This document shows positions 51,908 through 61,655 of a stretch of DNA of 64,000 nucleotides, in pieces (within the stretch, counting starts at the first letter, position 1; each line of letters begins with the position of its first letter). The notes below the pieces were generated by a model. The model saw only the letters and a program-made list of their open reading frames with translations. It had not been told where the DNA came from and searched no databases. Origin of the DNA: Tolypothrix sp. NIES-4075 (lineage in GTDB: Bacteria; Cyanobacteriota; Cyanobacteriia; Cyanobacteriales; Nostocaceae); assembly GCF_002218085.1 (NCBI RefSeq), contig NZ_BDUC01000002.1, positions 1,229,694-1,293,693 of the forward strand, written 5' to 3'. Both the position numbers and the translations under genes were made by a program.

Positions 51908-53449
51908 ATGCTTGCTAGAGTTTGGAGTGCATCAATTGTCGGTATCGATGCCGTTAAGGTGGGTGTGGAAGTCGATGTATCGGGGGGTTTGCCGGGAATT
52001 GTGGTGTTAGGATTGCCCGACGCTGCTGTACAGGAATCGAAAGAAAGAGTAAAGGCAACTTTGAAAAATGCTGGTTTTGCCTTTCCGATGCGAAAAATTG
52101 TAATTAATCTGACACCTGCTGATTTACGCAAGGAAGGTCCTTGTTTTGATTTGCCTATCAGTGTGGGGATTTTGGCAGCTTCGGAACAAGTCAGCGCTGA
52201 GTTGTTGGGAGATTATCTTTTCTTAGGAGAAGTCTCTCTAGATGGCAATTTACGCGCTGTTGCGGGTGTTTTACCTATCGCTGCGACTGCTGAAAAGATG
52301 GGAATTGCAGGTTTGGTTGTGCCGGCTGACAATGCACAAGAAGCTGCTGTGGTTGAAGGATTGAAGGTTTATGGATTTAGTAATGTATCTGATGTGGCAC
52401 ATTTTTTAAATAATCCAGGTTCTCATAAACCTGTAGAGTTGAATAGCGTAGCAAAGACATCACCTGCAAAGCCTCTAGATTCCTTTAGCAGTGCAGATTT
52501 GAAGGATGTTAAGGGACAAGCACATGCGCGTCGTGCTTTAGAAATTGCCGCAGTCGGGGGACACAATTTAATTTTTGTGGGACCGCCTGGTAGTGGTAAA
52601 ACGATGTTAGCTAGACGCTTACCAACGATTTTACCACCTTTGGTATTCGCTGAGGCATTGGAAGTGACCCGGATTCATTCGGTAGCTGGGTTGTTGAAAA
52701 ATCGCGGGTCTTTGGTACGCGATCGCCCTTTTCGCAGTCCCCACCACTCAGCTTCTGGTCCTTCATTAGTTGGTGGTGGTAGTTTTCCCCGTCCTGGAGA
52801 AATATCTTTAGCACATTTTGGCATTCTTTTTCTCGACGAATTAACAGAATTTAAACGTGATGTCTTAGAATTTCTGCGTCAACCTTTGGAAGATGGCTAT
52901 GTAACGATTTCCCGCACCAGACAATCGGTAATGTTTCCCGCACAGTTTACATTGGTAGCGAGTACCAATCCTTGTCTTTGCGGTTATTATGGCGATACTA
53001 TCCAACAGTGTACCTGTTCGCCACGACAAAGAGAACAATATTGGGCAAAGCTTTCGGGTCCGTTGATGGATAGAATTGATTTGCAAGTTGCGGTTAATCG
53101 CTTGAAACCAGAGGAAATTACTCAACAACCGACAGGAGAATCATCGGCAAGTGTGCGGGAGAGGGTGCAACAAGCACGGTCAAGAACTGCAAGCCGATTT
53201 AAAGATGAACTAAATCTGCGTTGCAATGCACATATGCAGAGCGGTCATCTTCAAAAATGGTGTAAATTAGATGATCTAAGTCGCAATCTGTTAGAAGGGG
53301 CAATTAAAAAATTAGGCTTATCGGCAAGAGCAAGCGATCGCATTCTCAAAGTAGCACGCACAATTGCAGACTTGGCAGGAGATGATGACCTTAAGGCAAA
53401 TCATGTCGCAGAAGCAATTCAGTATCGTACCATAGATAGAATGCAATAA
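51908..53449 (+). CDS. YifB/ComM family Mg-chelatase-like AAA ATPase
   Basis: 513 residues. N-terminal ChlI-like/Lon-C domain (about 1-170, VEVDVSGGLPGIVVLGLPDA), then AAA+ with Walker A GPPGSGKT near 228, Walker B ILFLDELTEF, and a helical lid. The Cys set CLCGYYGDTIQQCTC is typical. ComM homologues promote branch migration during natural transformation. Together with the ComEA-like protein this hints at DNA uptake capacity. It starts 32 bp after the unknown helical gene, so perhaps co-transcribed. Confidence 0.92.
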   Translation: MLARVWSASIVGIDAVKVGVEVDVSGGLPGIVVLGLPDAAVQESKERVKATLKNAGFAFPMRKIVINLTPADLRKEGPCFDLPISVGILAASEQVSAELLGDYLFLGEVSLDGNLRAVAGVLPIAATAEKMGIAGLVVPADNAQEAAVVEGLKVYGFSNVSDVAHFLNNPGSHKPVELNSVAKTSPAKPLDSFSSADLKDVKGQAHARRALEIAAVGGHNLIFVGPPGSGKTMLARRLPTILPPLVFAEALEVTRIHSVAGLLKNRGSLVRDRPFRSPHHSASGPSLVGGGSFPRPGEISLAHFGILFLDELTEFKRDVLEFLRQPLEDGYVTISRTRQSVMFPAQFTLVASTNPCLCGYYGDTIQQCTCSPRQREQYWAKLSGPLMDRIDLQVAVNRLKPEEITQQPTGESSASVRERVQQARSRTASRFKDELNLRCNAHMQSGHLQKWCKLDDLSRNLLEGAIKKLGLSARASDRILKVARTIADLAGDDDLKANHVAEAIQYRTIDRMQ

Positions 53450-53454
53450 TTAGC

Positions 53455-53520
53455 CTTGCTGATTGATGTATGAAAACGATTTTGTGTACTAGAGACGCGA
53501 TATATCGCGTCTCTACAAAA
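53455..53520. repeat. Half MITE with TAGAGACGCGATATATCGCG palindrome
   Basis: CTTGCTGATTGATGTATGAAAACGATTTTG corresponds (with few changes) to the left half of the 40627-40738 element, ending in the palindrome TAGAGACGCG/CGCGTCTCTA (53490-53515). The right terminal repeat is missing. Confidence 0.75.
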
Positions 53521-53571
53521 AACTATTTTTTACCGCAAATTACTTAACTCAACTGTTAGGAATTTGTGAAA

Positions 53572-54354
53572 TTAAGCTTTTATCAAAGATTCTGCCCCAT
53601 CAATCCAAATTGGCGTGCCGGTGATATGACTAGAAGCATCTGATGCCAAAAATAACACTAATTGTGCGACTTGCTCAGATGTTCCTGGTTTACCATCAGT
53701 CAAGGGAATTTTACCTTCAGGAAACTCAACTGGTTCTTGGATATGTTCTAAATCTCTTGTTTGGGTGCTGTCACCAATATTAGTTTCAATTGCCCCAGGA
53801 CAAACTACATTAACACGAATACGGTGTTTAGCAAGTTCTAAAGCAATCATTTTTGTGAAAGCAACTTGTGCGGCTTTAGAACATGAATAAGCAGTCGCAC
53901 CGCTATTACTAAAAATGCGTGTCCCATTAACAGAAGAAGTAATAATAATCGACCCACCCTGCTTTTTCAGGTGAGGTACGGCATATTTAACTGTTAAAAA
54001 GGTTCCTTTCAGATTGATGTTGATTGTTTTGTCCCATTCTTCGGGTGTAAGTTCATCTATAGGTGCCCAAACTCCATTAATTCCGGCGTTAGCAAATACA
54101 ATATCTAAACGTCCCCACTTATCTGCAATCTGCTGAATTGCTTGTTGCATTTCTTCTGGCTGGGAAATATCAGCAATCAGTGGAATTGCTTCGCCATTGT
54201 CGCTTTTAATTTGGGCAACAGTTTCTTCTAGTTCTTCCTTTGTATGCCCTAATGCGGCAACTTTAGCACCTTCTTTAGCAAACAACTTTGCCGTTGCCTT
54301 CGCAATGCCGGAACCTGCTCCTGTCACCAATGCTACTTTATTTGTAAGTTGCAT
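53572..54354 (-). CDS. SDR family oxidoreductase
   Basis: 260 residues. Classical short-chain dehydrogenase with TGAGSGIAKA cofactor loop, NAG (FANAGING), Ser (ITSSVNGT) and YxxxK (YSCSKAA). TGTPIWIDGAES near the C-terminus is typical of 3-ketoacyl reductase-like SDRs. All catalytic residues are present. Substrate unknown. It is complete, in contrast to the deleted SDR at 25136. Confidence 0.92.
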   Translation of the reverse strand: MQLTNKVALVTGAGSGIAKATAKLFAKEGAKVAALGHTKEELEETVAQIKSDNGEAIPLIADISQPEEMQQAIQQIADKWGRLDIVFANAGINGVWAPIDELTPEEWDKTININLKGTFLTVKYAVPHLKKQGGSIIITSSVNGTRIFSNSGATAYSCSKAAQVAFTKMIALELAKHRIRVNVVCPGAIETNIGDSTQTRDLEHIQEPVEFPEGKIPLTDGKPGTSEQVAQLVLFLASDASSHITGTPIWIDGAESLIKA

Positions 54355-54612
54355 AAATATTTTATTTACGAATTGGGCATTATTAATCGTTAGTTGGATA
54401 AAATCCCACTAACCACATCTTTTCCTTTAGTTATTTAACAGAAAGCGAAAGCATTAGTCATACTGCTATTGGCAGAAAGGGTTTCTCTACCTAATGGCAG
54501 AAAATTTGCAGTACTGCTGAGTTGAGGTATGAATCAACATCTAGAGATATAACAGTTTGGTATTACATAAATTTTGCGTCATAAATCAAATCAGTAACGC
54601 CAAACAATCCCC

Positions 54613-54645
54613 AGAAACCCGGTTTCTTGGAGAAACCGGTTTTCT
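54613..54645. repeat. AGAAACCCGGTTTCT / AGAAACCGG hairpin
   Basis: AGAAACCCGGTTTCTTGGAG then AAACCGGTTTTCT: a self-complementary dispersed repeat located between the PEP-CTERM gene end and the SDR promoter. It may act as a terminator for the PEP-CTERM gene. Confidence 0.6.
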
Positions 54646-54647
54646 AA

Positions 54648-55526
54648 CTATGCTGAGGTAGTCTTTTTCAGTTTTGCTTTAGTAGCAACAGCGACTAAAG
54701 CAGATAAAAAAAGTAAAGCCGGACTAGTTGAAGGTTCAGGTACCGAAACTTTGACTTGACTTCTTCTAACTTGGATGAAAGTTAAATTTGTTGGAGTGGC
54801 AAAAGAGCGTTTTAAAGAACCTTCAAACAAAGCTGTTGCAAATTCTGTATTGCCACCAAAATTAAACTGAGTATCTTGATTAGATAAAGTGAAATATTCG
54901 CTTTTTTGACTTGTAATAAAATCTTTGTTATTGAAAGAATTTACATTTGCCGTCAAGGAGAAAAAATCTAAAGGACTTTTTTTAATATTAGACGTGCCAT
55001 TAGATAATATCCGATCAAAAAAATCATCTAAAAGATTTGGGTCGGTAATATCAGTTGTGTCATATAACAAAAAAGAAATATCTGCACTTGCTTTGGCATT
55101 CTCTGCTGGTTCATCTATTGATGTTTCCAAGTCTAAAAATGCTGTAAAGTCTACAGAAAAAGATTGCCCAGCATCTACAAAAAAGTTACCTAAAACTTTA
55201 CCCTCAGCGTTTGCCAATCCTAAATAATTTTTATTTTTACCAAAGGCTTGACTTAAAGATTTATTTATTACTTCTGGTGGTTCGAGGAGAAAATCTATGT
55301 TTGCATTATTAGTGGCTGATACCTCGCCATCTTTGGCGACAGTTGAGGTGTTAGCATTATTTACAGTTGCGGTTACTTCCGGGTCAAGGCTAAAGTTGCT
55401 TAAAGAAAATTCTCCTTGAGATAAAGCTAATGTAGCAGCCTGACTGGGTGATATTACTAAGCTAGTAGTAGCTATCAAAGGAGTAACCAATACAAAAAAG
55501 CAGTGAGTAGATCTCAAAGTAGGCAT
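54648..55526 (-). CDS. PEP-CTERM sorted extracellular protein
   Basis: 292 residues. Sec signal peptide (FVLVTPLIATTSLVISPSQA, cleavage near 31), a beta-rich, Asn/Ser/Asp-rich domain with no Cys, and a C-terminal sorting tail VPEPSTSPALLFLSALVAVA followed by KAKLKK: the PEP motif, a membrane helix and a basic end. Such proteins are processed by exosortase and go to the surface or matrix. The function of the globular part is unknown. Confidence 0.88.
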   Translation of the reverse strand: MPTLRSTHCFFVLVTPLIATTSLVISPSQAATLALSQGEFSLSNFSLDPEVTATVNNANTSTVAKDGEVSATNNANIDFLLEPPEVINKSLSQAFGKNKNYLGLANAEGKVLGNFFVDAGQSFSVDFTAFLDLETSIDEPAENAKASADISFLLYDTTDITDPNLLDDFFDRILSNGTSNIKKSPLDFFSLTANVNSFNNKDFITSQKSEYFTLSNQDTQFNFGGNTEFATALFEGSLKRSFATPTNLTFIQVRRSQVKVSVPEPSTSPALLFLSALVAVATKAKLKKTTSA

Positions 55527-55721
55527 GATAAATTTATGAGTGTATAGTGATATCTACTGATTTTGTCCATTAATCAGCCACCCTGTAAATTTCTATCATC
55601 AGTAGTATTGCGGTTATTACAATCTACATCTCTTTTTGCCTTGTTTACAGAAATTTTCCGAAATTATATAAATCAGCGGGAATTCAGTGGTAAAAAGTTA
55701 GGAGTTAGAATATAAGCTTGA

Positions 55722-55985
55722 TTGATGATGCGATCGCAGCACTTCAAATTGAGTTGGAAACAAAAAAAGGGTTTAGTAGCAGGGCGTGCGATAGTTGAGT
55801 GGTTGAAACAAAAACATGGACTTAATATTGAGTATGGAACGGTTTATGCATGGGTTCGATATCGGTTAGTAGCAAAACTAAAAGTACTACGTCCTCAAAT
55901 TTACAAGCAGGATGAAGAGTTAGTATCTGAATAAAAAAAACTCGGTATTGCGGAGATGATGCGGCAGTATCCTTCTAAAGCCCGC
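55722..55985 (+). pseudogene. IS630-type transposase remnant
   Basis: A 70-codon piece (IVEWLKQKHGLNIEYGTVYA, VRYRLVAKLKVLRPQIYKQD) matches the DNA-binding half of IS630 orfA, without its beginning. After TAA an A-run and KKLGIAEMMRQYPSK in another frame match the start of orfB. The sequence then switches abruptly near 55986 into G+C-rich DNA. It is not the same subgroup as the intact IS630 at 49141. Its ends are not visible. Confidence 0.75.
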
Positions 55986-56889
55986 TCAGAAAATTTGGCG
56001 CTCGTCGCTCCGAGTATCGTTGCAAACCAGGTGCGGCTCGTAGATCCCGGTCCGAACCTTACGCCTCCACAGTCGTGCGAGGTTCAGTTCGCTGTCGTCC
56101 AAGTCAACGACCGCCATTACTGGTTCACCGTGCTGCGGACACTGCACGAGCCATTCCCCGCAAGGTGAAATCAGACCAGACGGTGCGCCTTCGGACTGTG
56201 CGAGTGCGGCATAGCTGACCCAGTAGCTGTTCATCGCCGCGAGTGCCTGTGCCTGGGTAGCGAACACCCCCCTGTTATTCGGCGTACCTGGACCAGCGGT
56301 CGAGAACAGAACGCAATCGACATCAAGCCGCTCGTACTCGCTGAACACTTCTGTAAACTGACATTCCATGCCAACCGAGCATCCAAACCGTAGACCCGTC
56401 AACCTGGAACGTCACCGGGATGCAGCCTGGTGTGTACATGAAGGTTAGCTTGGTCTTCGACAGCATCCGCTCGTCGTATCGCGTCACTACCTCGCCCCGC
56501 TCCGAGATGACGTACAAGCTGTTGTGCGGACGGTGCGGTGGTGTCAGCCGATGCACCGAACCGAGAACGACCCACAGCCGTAGCTCTCGCGCCAAGGCAG
56601 CGGTCTGGTTCAACTCCTGCTGGAGAACGTCCCACTGGACTCGATTCCAGTCTGCTGCCCCAACTTTCTCGCAGCCATCGCTGGACATAATGCGCTTATG
56701 CGGAGAACAAGTAGCTCCCTCTGGGAAGTGTATAAGCCTCGCGCCCGCTTCGTGTGCGAGGCACATCAGACATCGGATCTCGCGCCCGCTCTCGCGCAGT
56801 TGAACGCTATTGCTAGGGTCTTCACGAAGTGTGGTTTGCGCTACAGCCATCCGTAGGCGTTTCGGTTCCGACATAGCTTCTGTTTCCAT
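55986..56889 (-). pseudogene. Foreign-looking nitrilase-like (C-N hydrolase) gene with frameshift
   Basis: Two overlapping frames (56889-56323 and 56402-55986) make one nitrilase-superfamily protein of about 300 residues once a 1-nt shift near 56390-56396 is corrected (FQVDG then LRFGCSVGM). Seen: catalytic Glu in RLIHFPEGA, Lys in DERMLSKTKL. At the expected catalytic Cys the motif is GCSVGMECQFTEVF, with Gly where Cys normally stands. The region is clearly richer in G+C, with CGC/GCG codons, unlike its neighbours. It abuts the IS630 remnant. I infer horizontal transfer, probably from an actinobacterium-like donor, followed by decay. Confidence 0.75.
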
Positions 56890-57207
56890 TCAATTAATTT
56901 CCCCGGAGAGTGGGAAGTTCCTCAATTTAAACCTAGATTCTGCTTAATTGTAGCTAACTGCAAACATAAATTTTGACACTCTCCCGAAACATTGAATTTA
57001 CTACGCTCTAATCATTGACATTGCATCTTAATCAATCTGGTTTTCGCTTTCCTTGACCGAGATTTTATCTATAAATTCTAATTGTATTTAACTGCATTTA
57101 TGCCTCAAGGACGCAAAAAAACGCCTTCTGGCAGATGTAAAGATTTAAGAAACTAAGTATAAATTAAGTCGGATGTCAGGTAAAGATTGCCAAAAGGAGA
57201 CTTGTAG
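56890..57207. other. Gene-free 318 bp between foreign gene and brkB
   Basis: G+C content drops back to the local level here. GGAGAGTG (56905-56912) is inverted as CACTCTCC at 56977-56984, a possible end of a lost mobile element, but too short to be sure. AAAGGAGAC at about 57194-57202 is the ribosome site of the next gene. Confidence 0.5.
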
Positions 57208-58233
57208 ATGAATGTGAAGGGAATTTTGGGGCTATTCCAAGAGACATTTCAAGAATGGAATAATGATAAAGCCTCGCGGTTATCGGCAGCGTTAGCTTAT
57301 TACACGATATTTTCCATTGCACCGTTGTTAATTATTGTAATTGCGATCGCTGGTGCGGTATTCGGAGAAGAAGCCGCAAGTGGTCAAATTTTCGCGCAAA
57401 TTCAAGGTTTAGTTGGGGAAGCTGGGGCAAAACTCATCCAAGAAGCAATTAAAAATGCCAGTCAACCAAAGCAGGGTACGATCGCTTCCATCATCAGTGT
57501 TGTAGTTCTGCTATTTGGTGCCACTGGTCTATTTACTGAACTACAAGATGCCCTAAATACAATTTGGGAAGTGCAGCCTAAACCAGGACGCGCTGTCAAA
57601 AACATGGTTCGCACTCGCTTTTTGTCGTTTGCGATGGTGCTGGGTATCGGCTTTTTACTTCTCGTGTCCTTGGTAATTAGTGGAGTATTAGCAGCAATAG
57701 TAGCTTACTTTAACAACTTGATACCAGGTATTGCTTTTATCTGGCAGATAGTTAATTTCTTAGTTGGTTTTGCAATCAGTACTGTGCTGTTTGGGCTAAT
57801 ATTTAAAGTTCTACCAGATGTAAAAATTACCTGGAGTGATGTTTCGATTGGAGCTGCTATCACTGCACTATTATTTTCCTTTGGCAGGTTTGCTTTAGGG
57901 CAATATTTAGGAAACGGCAGTTTCGGTTCAACTTACGGTGCGGCAGGTTCAGTAGTAGTTGTCATCGCTTGGGTTTATTATGCTGCCCAGATTCTCTTTT
58001 TCGGTGCTGAGTTTACCCAAGTTTACGCCAGAAGATACGGTTCGCAAATTGTCCCAGATAAAAATGCTATCCCGATGACTGATAAAGCTCGCGCTAATCT
58101 AGGGATGAAATCTAAGGGTACAGGGCAAACTGACCAACCATCGGCAAAAAAACGAAATTCCAACTTTATTAATCGTCTATTTAGGAAGCTTACACAAGGC
58201 AAGCGCTTAAAACGCAGAACCAAAAATCAGTGA
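57208..58233 (+). CDS. YihY/BrkB family inner-membrane protein
   Basis: 341 residues. Six membrane helices and the family signature near the start: DKASRLSAALAYYTIFSIAPLLIIV, then LQDALNTIWEV and a helix with YGAAGSVVVVIAWVYYAAQILFFG. The C-terminal 60 residues are Lys/Arg-rich and cytoplasmic. BrkB-like proteins were once called ribonuclease BN; their real role is unsettled. Strong ribosome site AAAGGAGA. Confidence 0.9.
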   Translation: MNVKGILGLFQETFQEWNNDKASRLSAALAYYTIFSIAPLLIIVIAIAGAVFGEEAASGQIFAQIQGLVGEAGAKLIQEAIKNASQPKQGTIASIISVVVLLFGATGLFTELQDALNTIWEVQPKPGRAVKNMVRTRFLSFAMVLGIGFLLLVSLVISGVLAAIVAYFNNLIPGIAFIWQIVNFLVGFAISTVLFGLIFKVLPDVKITWSDVSIGAAITALLFSFGRFALGQYLGNGSFGSTYGAAGSVVVVIAWVYYAAQILFFGAEFTQVYARRYGSQIVPDKNAIPMTDKARANLGMKSKGTGQTDQPSAKKRNSNFINRLFRKLTQGKRLKRRTKNQ

Positions 58234-58337
58234 TTTTTACAATAATGGAGTCTTTTCTTTGTCCATAAATTTACTAATATTGTCTTTGATTTTATTAATA
58301 AAATTCAAGCAGGTGAAAAGGGAGAAAAATAGCGCTA

Positions 58338-58883
58338 ATGGACAAATGGTTTTCAATCAATTGGCAAGCAATTTTTGTCCCCAGCATGAGTATCCTCGAA
58401 CTGATTGTTAGAGGTTCGCTGGTATACCTAGCGTTGTTCACAGTATTACGCTTTCTCCCAAGTAGACAAATGGGAACCCTTGGAATTACCGATTTGCTGG
58501 TGGTTGTATTATTTGCTGAAGCCGCACAAAATGCGATGGCAAGCACTTATACATCGATTACTGAAGGAGCAATTCTAGTAGGAACTGTTATTTTTTGGAG
58601 CTATTTGCTCAACTGGTTAGGCTACAAAGTTCCCCAGTTTCAACGCTTTCTTAATCCTCCACCTTTACTGCTTGTAAAAAATGGGCAAATGATTCTCCGT
58701 CATCTGGAACGCGAACTAATTACAGAAGAAGAGTTAATGAGCCAATTACGTCAGCAGGGTGTAGAATTTTTAGCTGATGTGAAAAAGGCGTACTTGGAAG
58801 CTGATGGTAGCATTAGTATTATTGCATCTGATAGGAAAAGCAGTTCTTTACCTCAACAGAAAGCAGATAAGACTGTAGTATAA
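58338..58883 (+). CDS. DUF421 (YetF-like) membrane protein
   Basis: 181 residues. Three N-terminal membrane helices with RFLPSRQMGTLGITDLLVVVLFAEAAQNAM, then a soluble DUF421 domain (NPPPLLLVKNGQMILRHLER, LREQGVEFLADVKKAYLEADG-like). These YetF-type proteins are of unknown function and often linked to spore or envelope stress in other bacteria. 104 bp after brkB on the same strand. Confidence 0.88.
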   Translation: MDKWFSINWQAIFVPSMSILELIVRGSLVYLALFTVLRFLPSRQMGTLGITDLLVVVLFAEAAQNAMASTYTSITEGAILVGTVIFWSYLLNWLGYKVPQFQRFLNPPPLLLVKNGQMILRHLERELITEEELMSQLRQQGVEFLADVKKAYLEADGSISIIASDRKSSSLPQQKADKTVV

Positions 58884-59014
58884 GTGAATATATTTATAGA
58901 TAATGTATAAGTTTGATTAGTAGTAGTCCGTTCTTGGCGCTTAAGCGATGTTTTTTTCTACAACACTTTTACTGTAAAACTGTAAAATATGACGGTTGAA
59001 CTCTGTGACAGTCT

Positions 59015-60310
59015 GTGATTGAGCGTTATACCTTGCCAGAAATGGGCAATTTGTGGACGGAAGCTTATAAGTTAAAAACTTGGTTGCAAGTAGAAATTGC
59101 TGTTTGTGAGGCTCAAGCTGAATTAGGTTACATTCCTAGTGAGGCAGTTGAGGAAATTAAGGCAAAGGCGAATTTTGACCCAAAGAGGGTGTTAGAAATT
59201 GAAGCAGAAGTCCGCCACGATGTGATTGCTTTTTTAACAAACGTAAATGAATATGTTGGCGATGCAGGACGTTATATTCACTTAGGTTTGACTAGTTCGG
59301 ATGTGCTGGATACGGCTTTAGCTTTGCAATTGGTAGCAAGTCTTGATTTGTTGTCCGAAGGTGTGGAAGATTTAATTACAAGCATTCGTGAAAAGGCAAC
59401 AGAACATCGTTATACGGTGATGGCTGGACGATCGCACGGTATTCACGCTGAACCAATTACTTTTGGTTTTAAGCTGGCTGGATGGTTGGCAGAAATGTTG
59501 CGTCACCAAGAACGTTTGAAAATTCTCAAAGGAACGATCGCTGTAGGGAAAATCTCTGGTGCGGTAGGAACTTATGCGAATATCGAACCGCGTGTAGAAG
59601 CGATCGCCTGTGCTAAGTTGGGACTACAACCCGACACTGCATCAACTCAAGTTATTTCACGCGATCGTCATGCCGATTATGTGCAACAATTGGCTTTACT
59701 CGCTGCCTCTATTGAACGCTTTGCGGTGGAAATTCGCAACTTGCAAAGAACAGACGTTCTCGAAGTTGAAGAATTCTTTTCCAAAGGGCAAAAAGGCTCT
59801 TCAGCTATGCCACACAAGCGTAATCCCATCCGTTCCGAACGATTAACGGGAATGGCACGCATTATCAGAAGTCATACTGTGGCAGCTTTGGAAAACGTCG
59901 CACTTTGGCACGAACGCGACATTTCCCACAGTTCCGTTGAGCGGGTAATGTTTCCCGATGCTTGCATTTTGACACACTTCATGCTTAAAGAAACCATCGA
60001 CTTAGTGAAAAACCTGCTGGTTTATCCTGAGAACATGGAAAGAAATCTCAACTGTTATGGTGGGGTAGTATTTAGTCAGAAAGTGCTACTTGCTTTAATA
60101 GAAAAAGGCATGAAGCGAGAAGAAGCATATAAAATTGTCCAAGAAAGCGCTCACGCAGCTTGGAATAAACCAGAAGGCAATTTTCACGATTTGATTAGCA
60201 AAGAGCCTCGCGTTACCGAGAAGTTATCGCCGGCAGAAATTGCGGAATGTTTCGATCCACAGCAGCATCTGAAGCATTTAGAGGAGGTTTACCAAAGGTT
60301 GGGAATTTAG
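59015..60310 (+). CDS. purB: Adenylosuccinate lyase
   Basis: 431 residues, starting at GTG 59015 (MIERYTLPEMGNLWTEAYKL). Fumarase/aspartase superfamily tetramer that splits SAICAR and adenylosuccinate in purine synthesis. Signatures: HVIAFLTN-like HDVIAFLTNV, TSSDVLDTA, GRSHGIHAEP (catalytic His) and the flexible loop GSSAMPHKRNPIRSE. Length is normal for the bacterial short form. Flanked by unrelated genes. Confidence 0.96.
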   Translation: MIERYTLPEMGNLWTEAYKLKTWLQVEIAVCEAQAELGYIPSEAVEEIKAKANFDPKRVLEIEAEVRHDVIAFLTNVNEYVGDAGRYIHLGLTSSDVLDTALALQLVASLDLLSEGVEDLITSIREKATEHRYTVMAGRSHGIHAEPITFGFKLAGWLAEMLRHQERLKILKGTIAVGKISGAVGTYANIEPRVEAIACAKLGLQPDTASTQVISRDRHADYVQQLALLAASIERFAVEIRNLQRTDVLEVEEFFSKGQKGSSAMPHKRNPIRSERLTGMARIIRSHTVAALENVALWHERDISHSSVERVMFPDACILTHFMLKETIDLVKNLLVYPENMERNLNCYGGVVFSQKVLLALIEKGMKREEAYKIVQESAHAAWNKPEGNFHDLISKEPRVTEKLSPAEIAECFDPQQHLKHLEEVYQRLGI

Positions 60311-60318
60311 AGTTGTTA

Positions 60319-60412
60319 GTAGAGACGCGAGGAACATCGCGTCTGTACAATGTTGGTGGTTAGTTGTCAAAAATTACTACTATCCACTATCCACTATCCA
60401 CTCTCCTCCTAA
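60319..60412. repeat. GAGACGCG palindrome plus CTATCCACTATCCACT heptamers
   Basis: GTAGAGACGCGAGGAACATCGCGTCTGTAC (shortened arms GTAGAGACGCG and CGCGTCTGTAC, 60319-60348) followed by GTTGGTGGTTAGTTG and ACTATCC repeats. Lies between convergent purB and the peptidase gene. Confidence 0.75.
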
Positions 60413-60415
60413 CTA

Positions 60416-61267
60416 TCAAACACTTCCCCTAGCAAAGGTGTTACATTGCTTCGGATCGCCCGTTTGGATACCCCGCTTGAACCAGCTAACCCGTTGAGCT
60501 GAGGAACCATGCGTAAAAGATTCTGGTACAATATAACCTCTAGCTTGTTCTTGCAGGCGATCGTCACCAATGCTACTCGCTGCATTTAGCGCTTCTTCGA
60601 TGTCACCTTCTTCCAGAATTTGTCGCGATCGCTCGGCACGATTTGCCCAAACTCCGGCAAAACAATCTGCTTGTAATTCCAACCTGACAGAAAGCTGATT
60701 CGCTTCCACTTCACCGACCTGGTTCTGCATCGCTCGAACTTTGTCGGAAATACCGAGTAAATTTTGAACATGATGCCCAACTTCGTGAGCAATCACATAT
60801 GCTTGGGCAAAATCTCCTGGTGCTTGATATTTATTTTTCAGATCGCGGTAAAAACTCAAGTCAATGTAGACTTTTTCATCTCGCGGACAATAAAATGGAC
60901 CAACTGCCGATCGCGCAAATCCACAAGCCGACTTAACCGCGTCGGAATAAAGAACTAATTTCGGTTCTACGTAGGTATTTCCTTGTTGCCGAAATATACT
61001 GCTCCATGTATCTTCTGTATCAGCCAAAACCACAGAGACAAAATCAACCATTTGGTCTTGACCTTGTGTTGTTCGAGGTGACTCAGTAGTCGGGCGATCG
61101 CTCTGCGGATTATCCTGTTGCCAAATTACACTCGGATCGCCACCTAGAAGCGCTACCACGAGCGATAAAATCACTGCTCCAATACCCCCACCCACCACTG
61201 GAGCAGAAATCCGCGATCCACGCCGATCTTCTACGTTCTCGCTCCGACGACCGATTTGCCAACGCAT
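60416..61267 (-). CDS. Neutral zinc metallopeptidase (YpfJ family)
   Basis: 283 residues. A short cytoplasmic start, one membrane helix (about 26-45, GGIGAVILSLVVALLGG) and an extracytoplasmic domain with the zinc site HEVGHHVQNLLG (HExxH with third ligand downstream). CGFARSAVGPFYCPRDEKVY and the QADCFAGVWA motif are typical of PF04228. Activity of this family is little studied. Confidence 0.92.
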   Translation of the reverse strand: MRWQIGRRSENVEDRRGSRISAPVVGGGIGAVILSLVVALLGGDPSVIWQQDNPQSDRPTTESPRTTQGQDQMVDFVSVVLADTEDTWSSIFRQQGNTYVEPKLVLYSDAVKSACGFARSAVGPFYCPRDEKVYIDLSFYRDLKNKYQAPGDFAQAYVIAHEVGHHVQNLLGISDKVRAMQNQVGEVEANQLSVRLELQADCFAGVWANRAERSRQILEEGDIEEALNAASSIGDDRLQEQARGYIVPESFTHGSSAQRVSWFKRGIQTGDPKQCNTFARGSV

Positions 61268-61655
61268 AATTACTACTTAGTAAAGTTACATATATTGCAC
61301 AGCTTCAATTAGGTTGGAGAAAATCTTTACCAGTCTTTCAGCTATGTAACTAAGACTTTACTCGTTTAATGCATTGAAATCTTCTACCTGTAGACGAAGC
61401 GGCAAGTGAGAATAGTAAGCCTTAATGAATAATTTTTGTAGAGCGATCGCCTTAATTAAGAATATTAAATAAGCAACAGTATCATTGCTCTTCCCAAATT
61501 ATACAGTACTGAAGTAAAACATTATATGAAATATACTTACAGCTTTTCACAGTGCAACGGCTGATTTAATTTATTTTCATAAAACTATAAAAATCAAAGG
61601 AAAGTATAAATAACTTCCCCTTTCTTATTAACTCAGTAACGCTCTAGGTAAACTT
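61268..61655. other. Gene-free A+T-rich region between divergent genes
   Basis: 388 bp separating the divergent peptidase and DUF4126 genes. One HIP1 motif (near 61443) and no repeat family or coding sequence recognisable. Both promoters probably lie here. Confidence 0.55.

Noticed and set aside
56890..57000. GGAGAGTG/CACTCTCC as terminal repeats of a mobile element
   Set aside because: Only 8 bp, no transposase between them and no target duplication visible.
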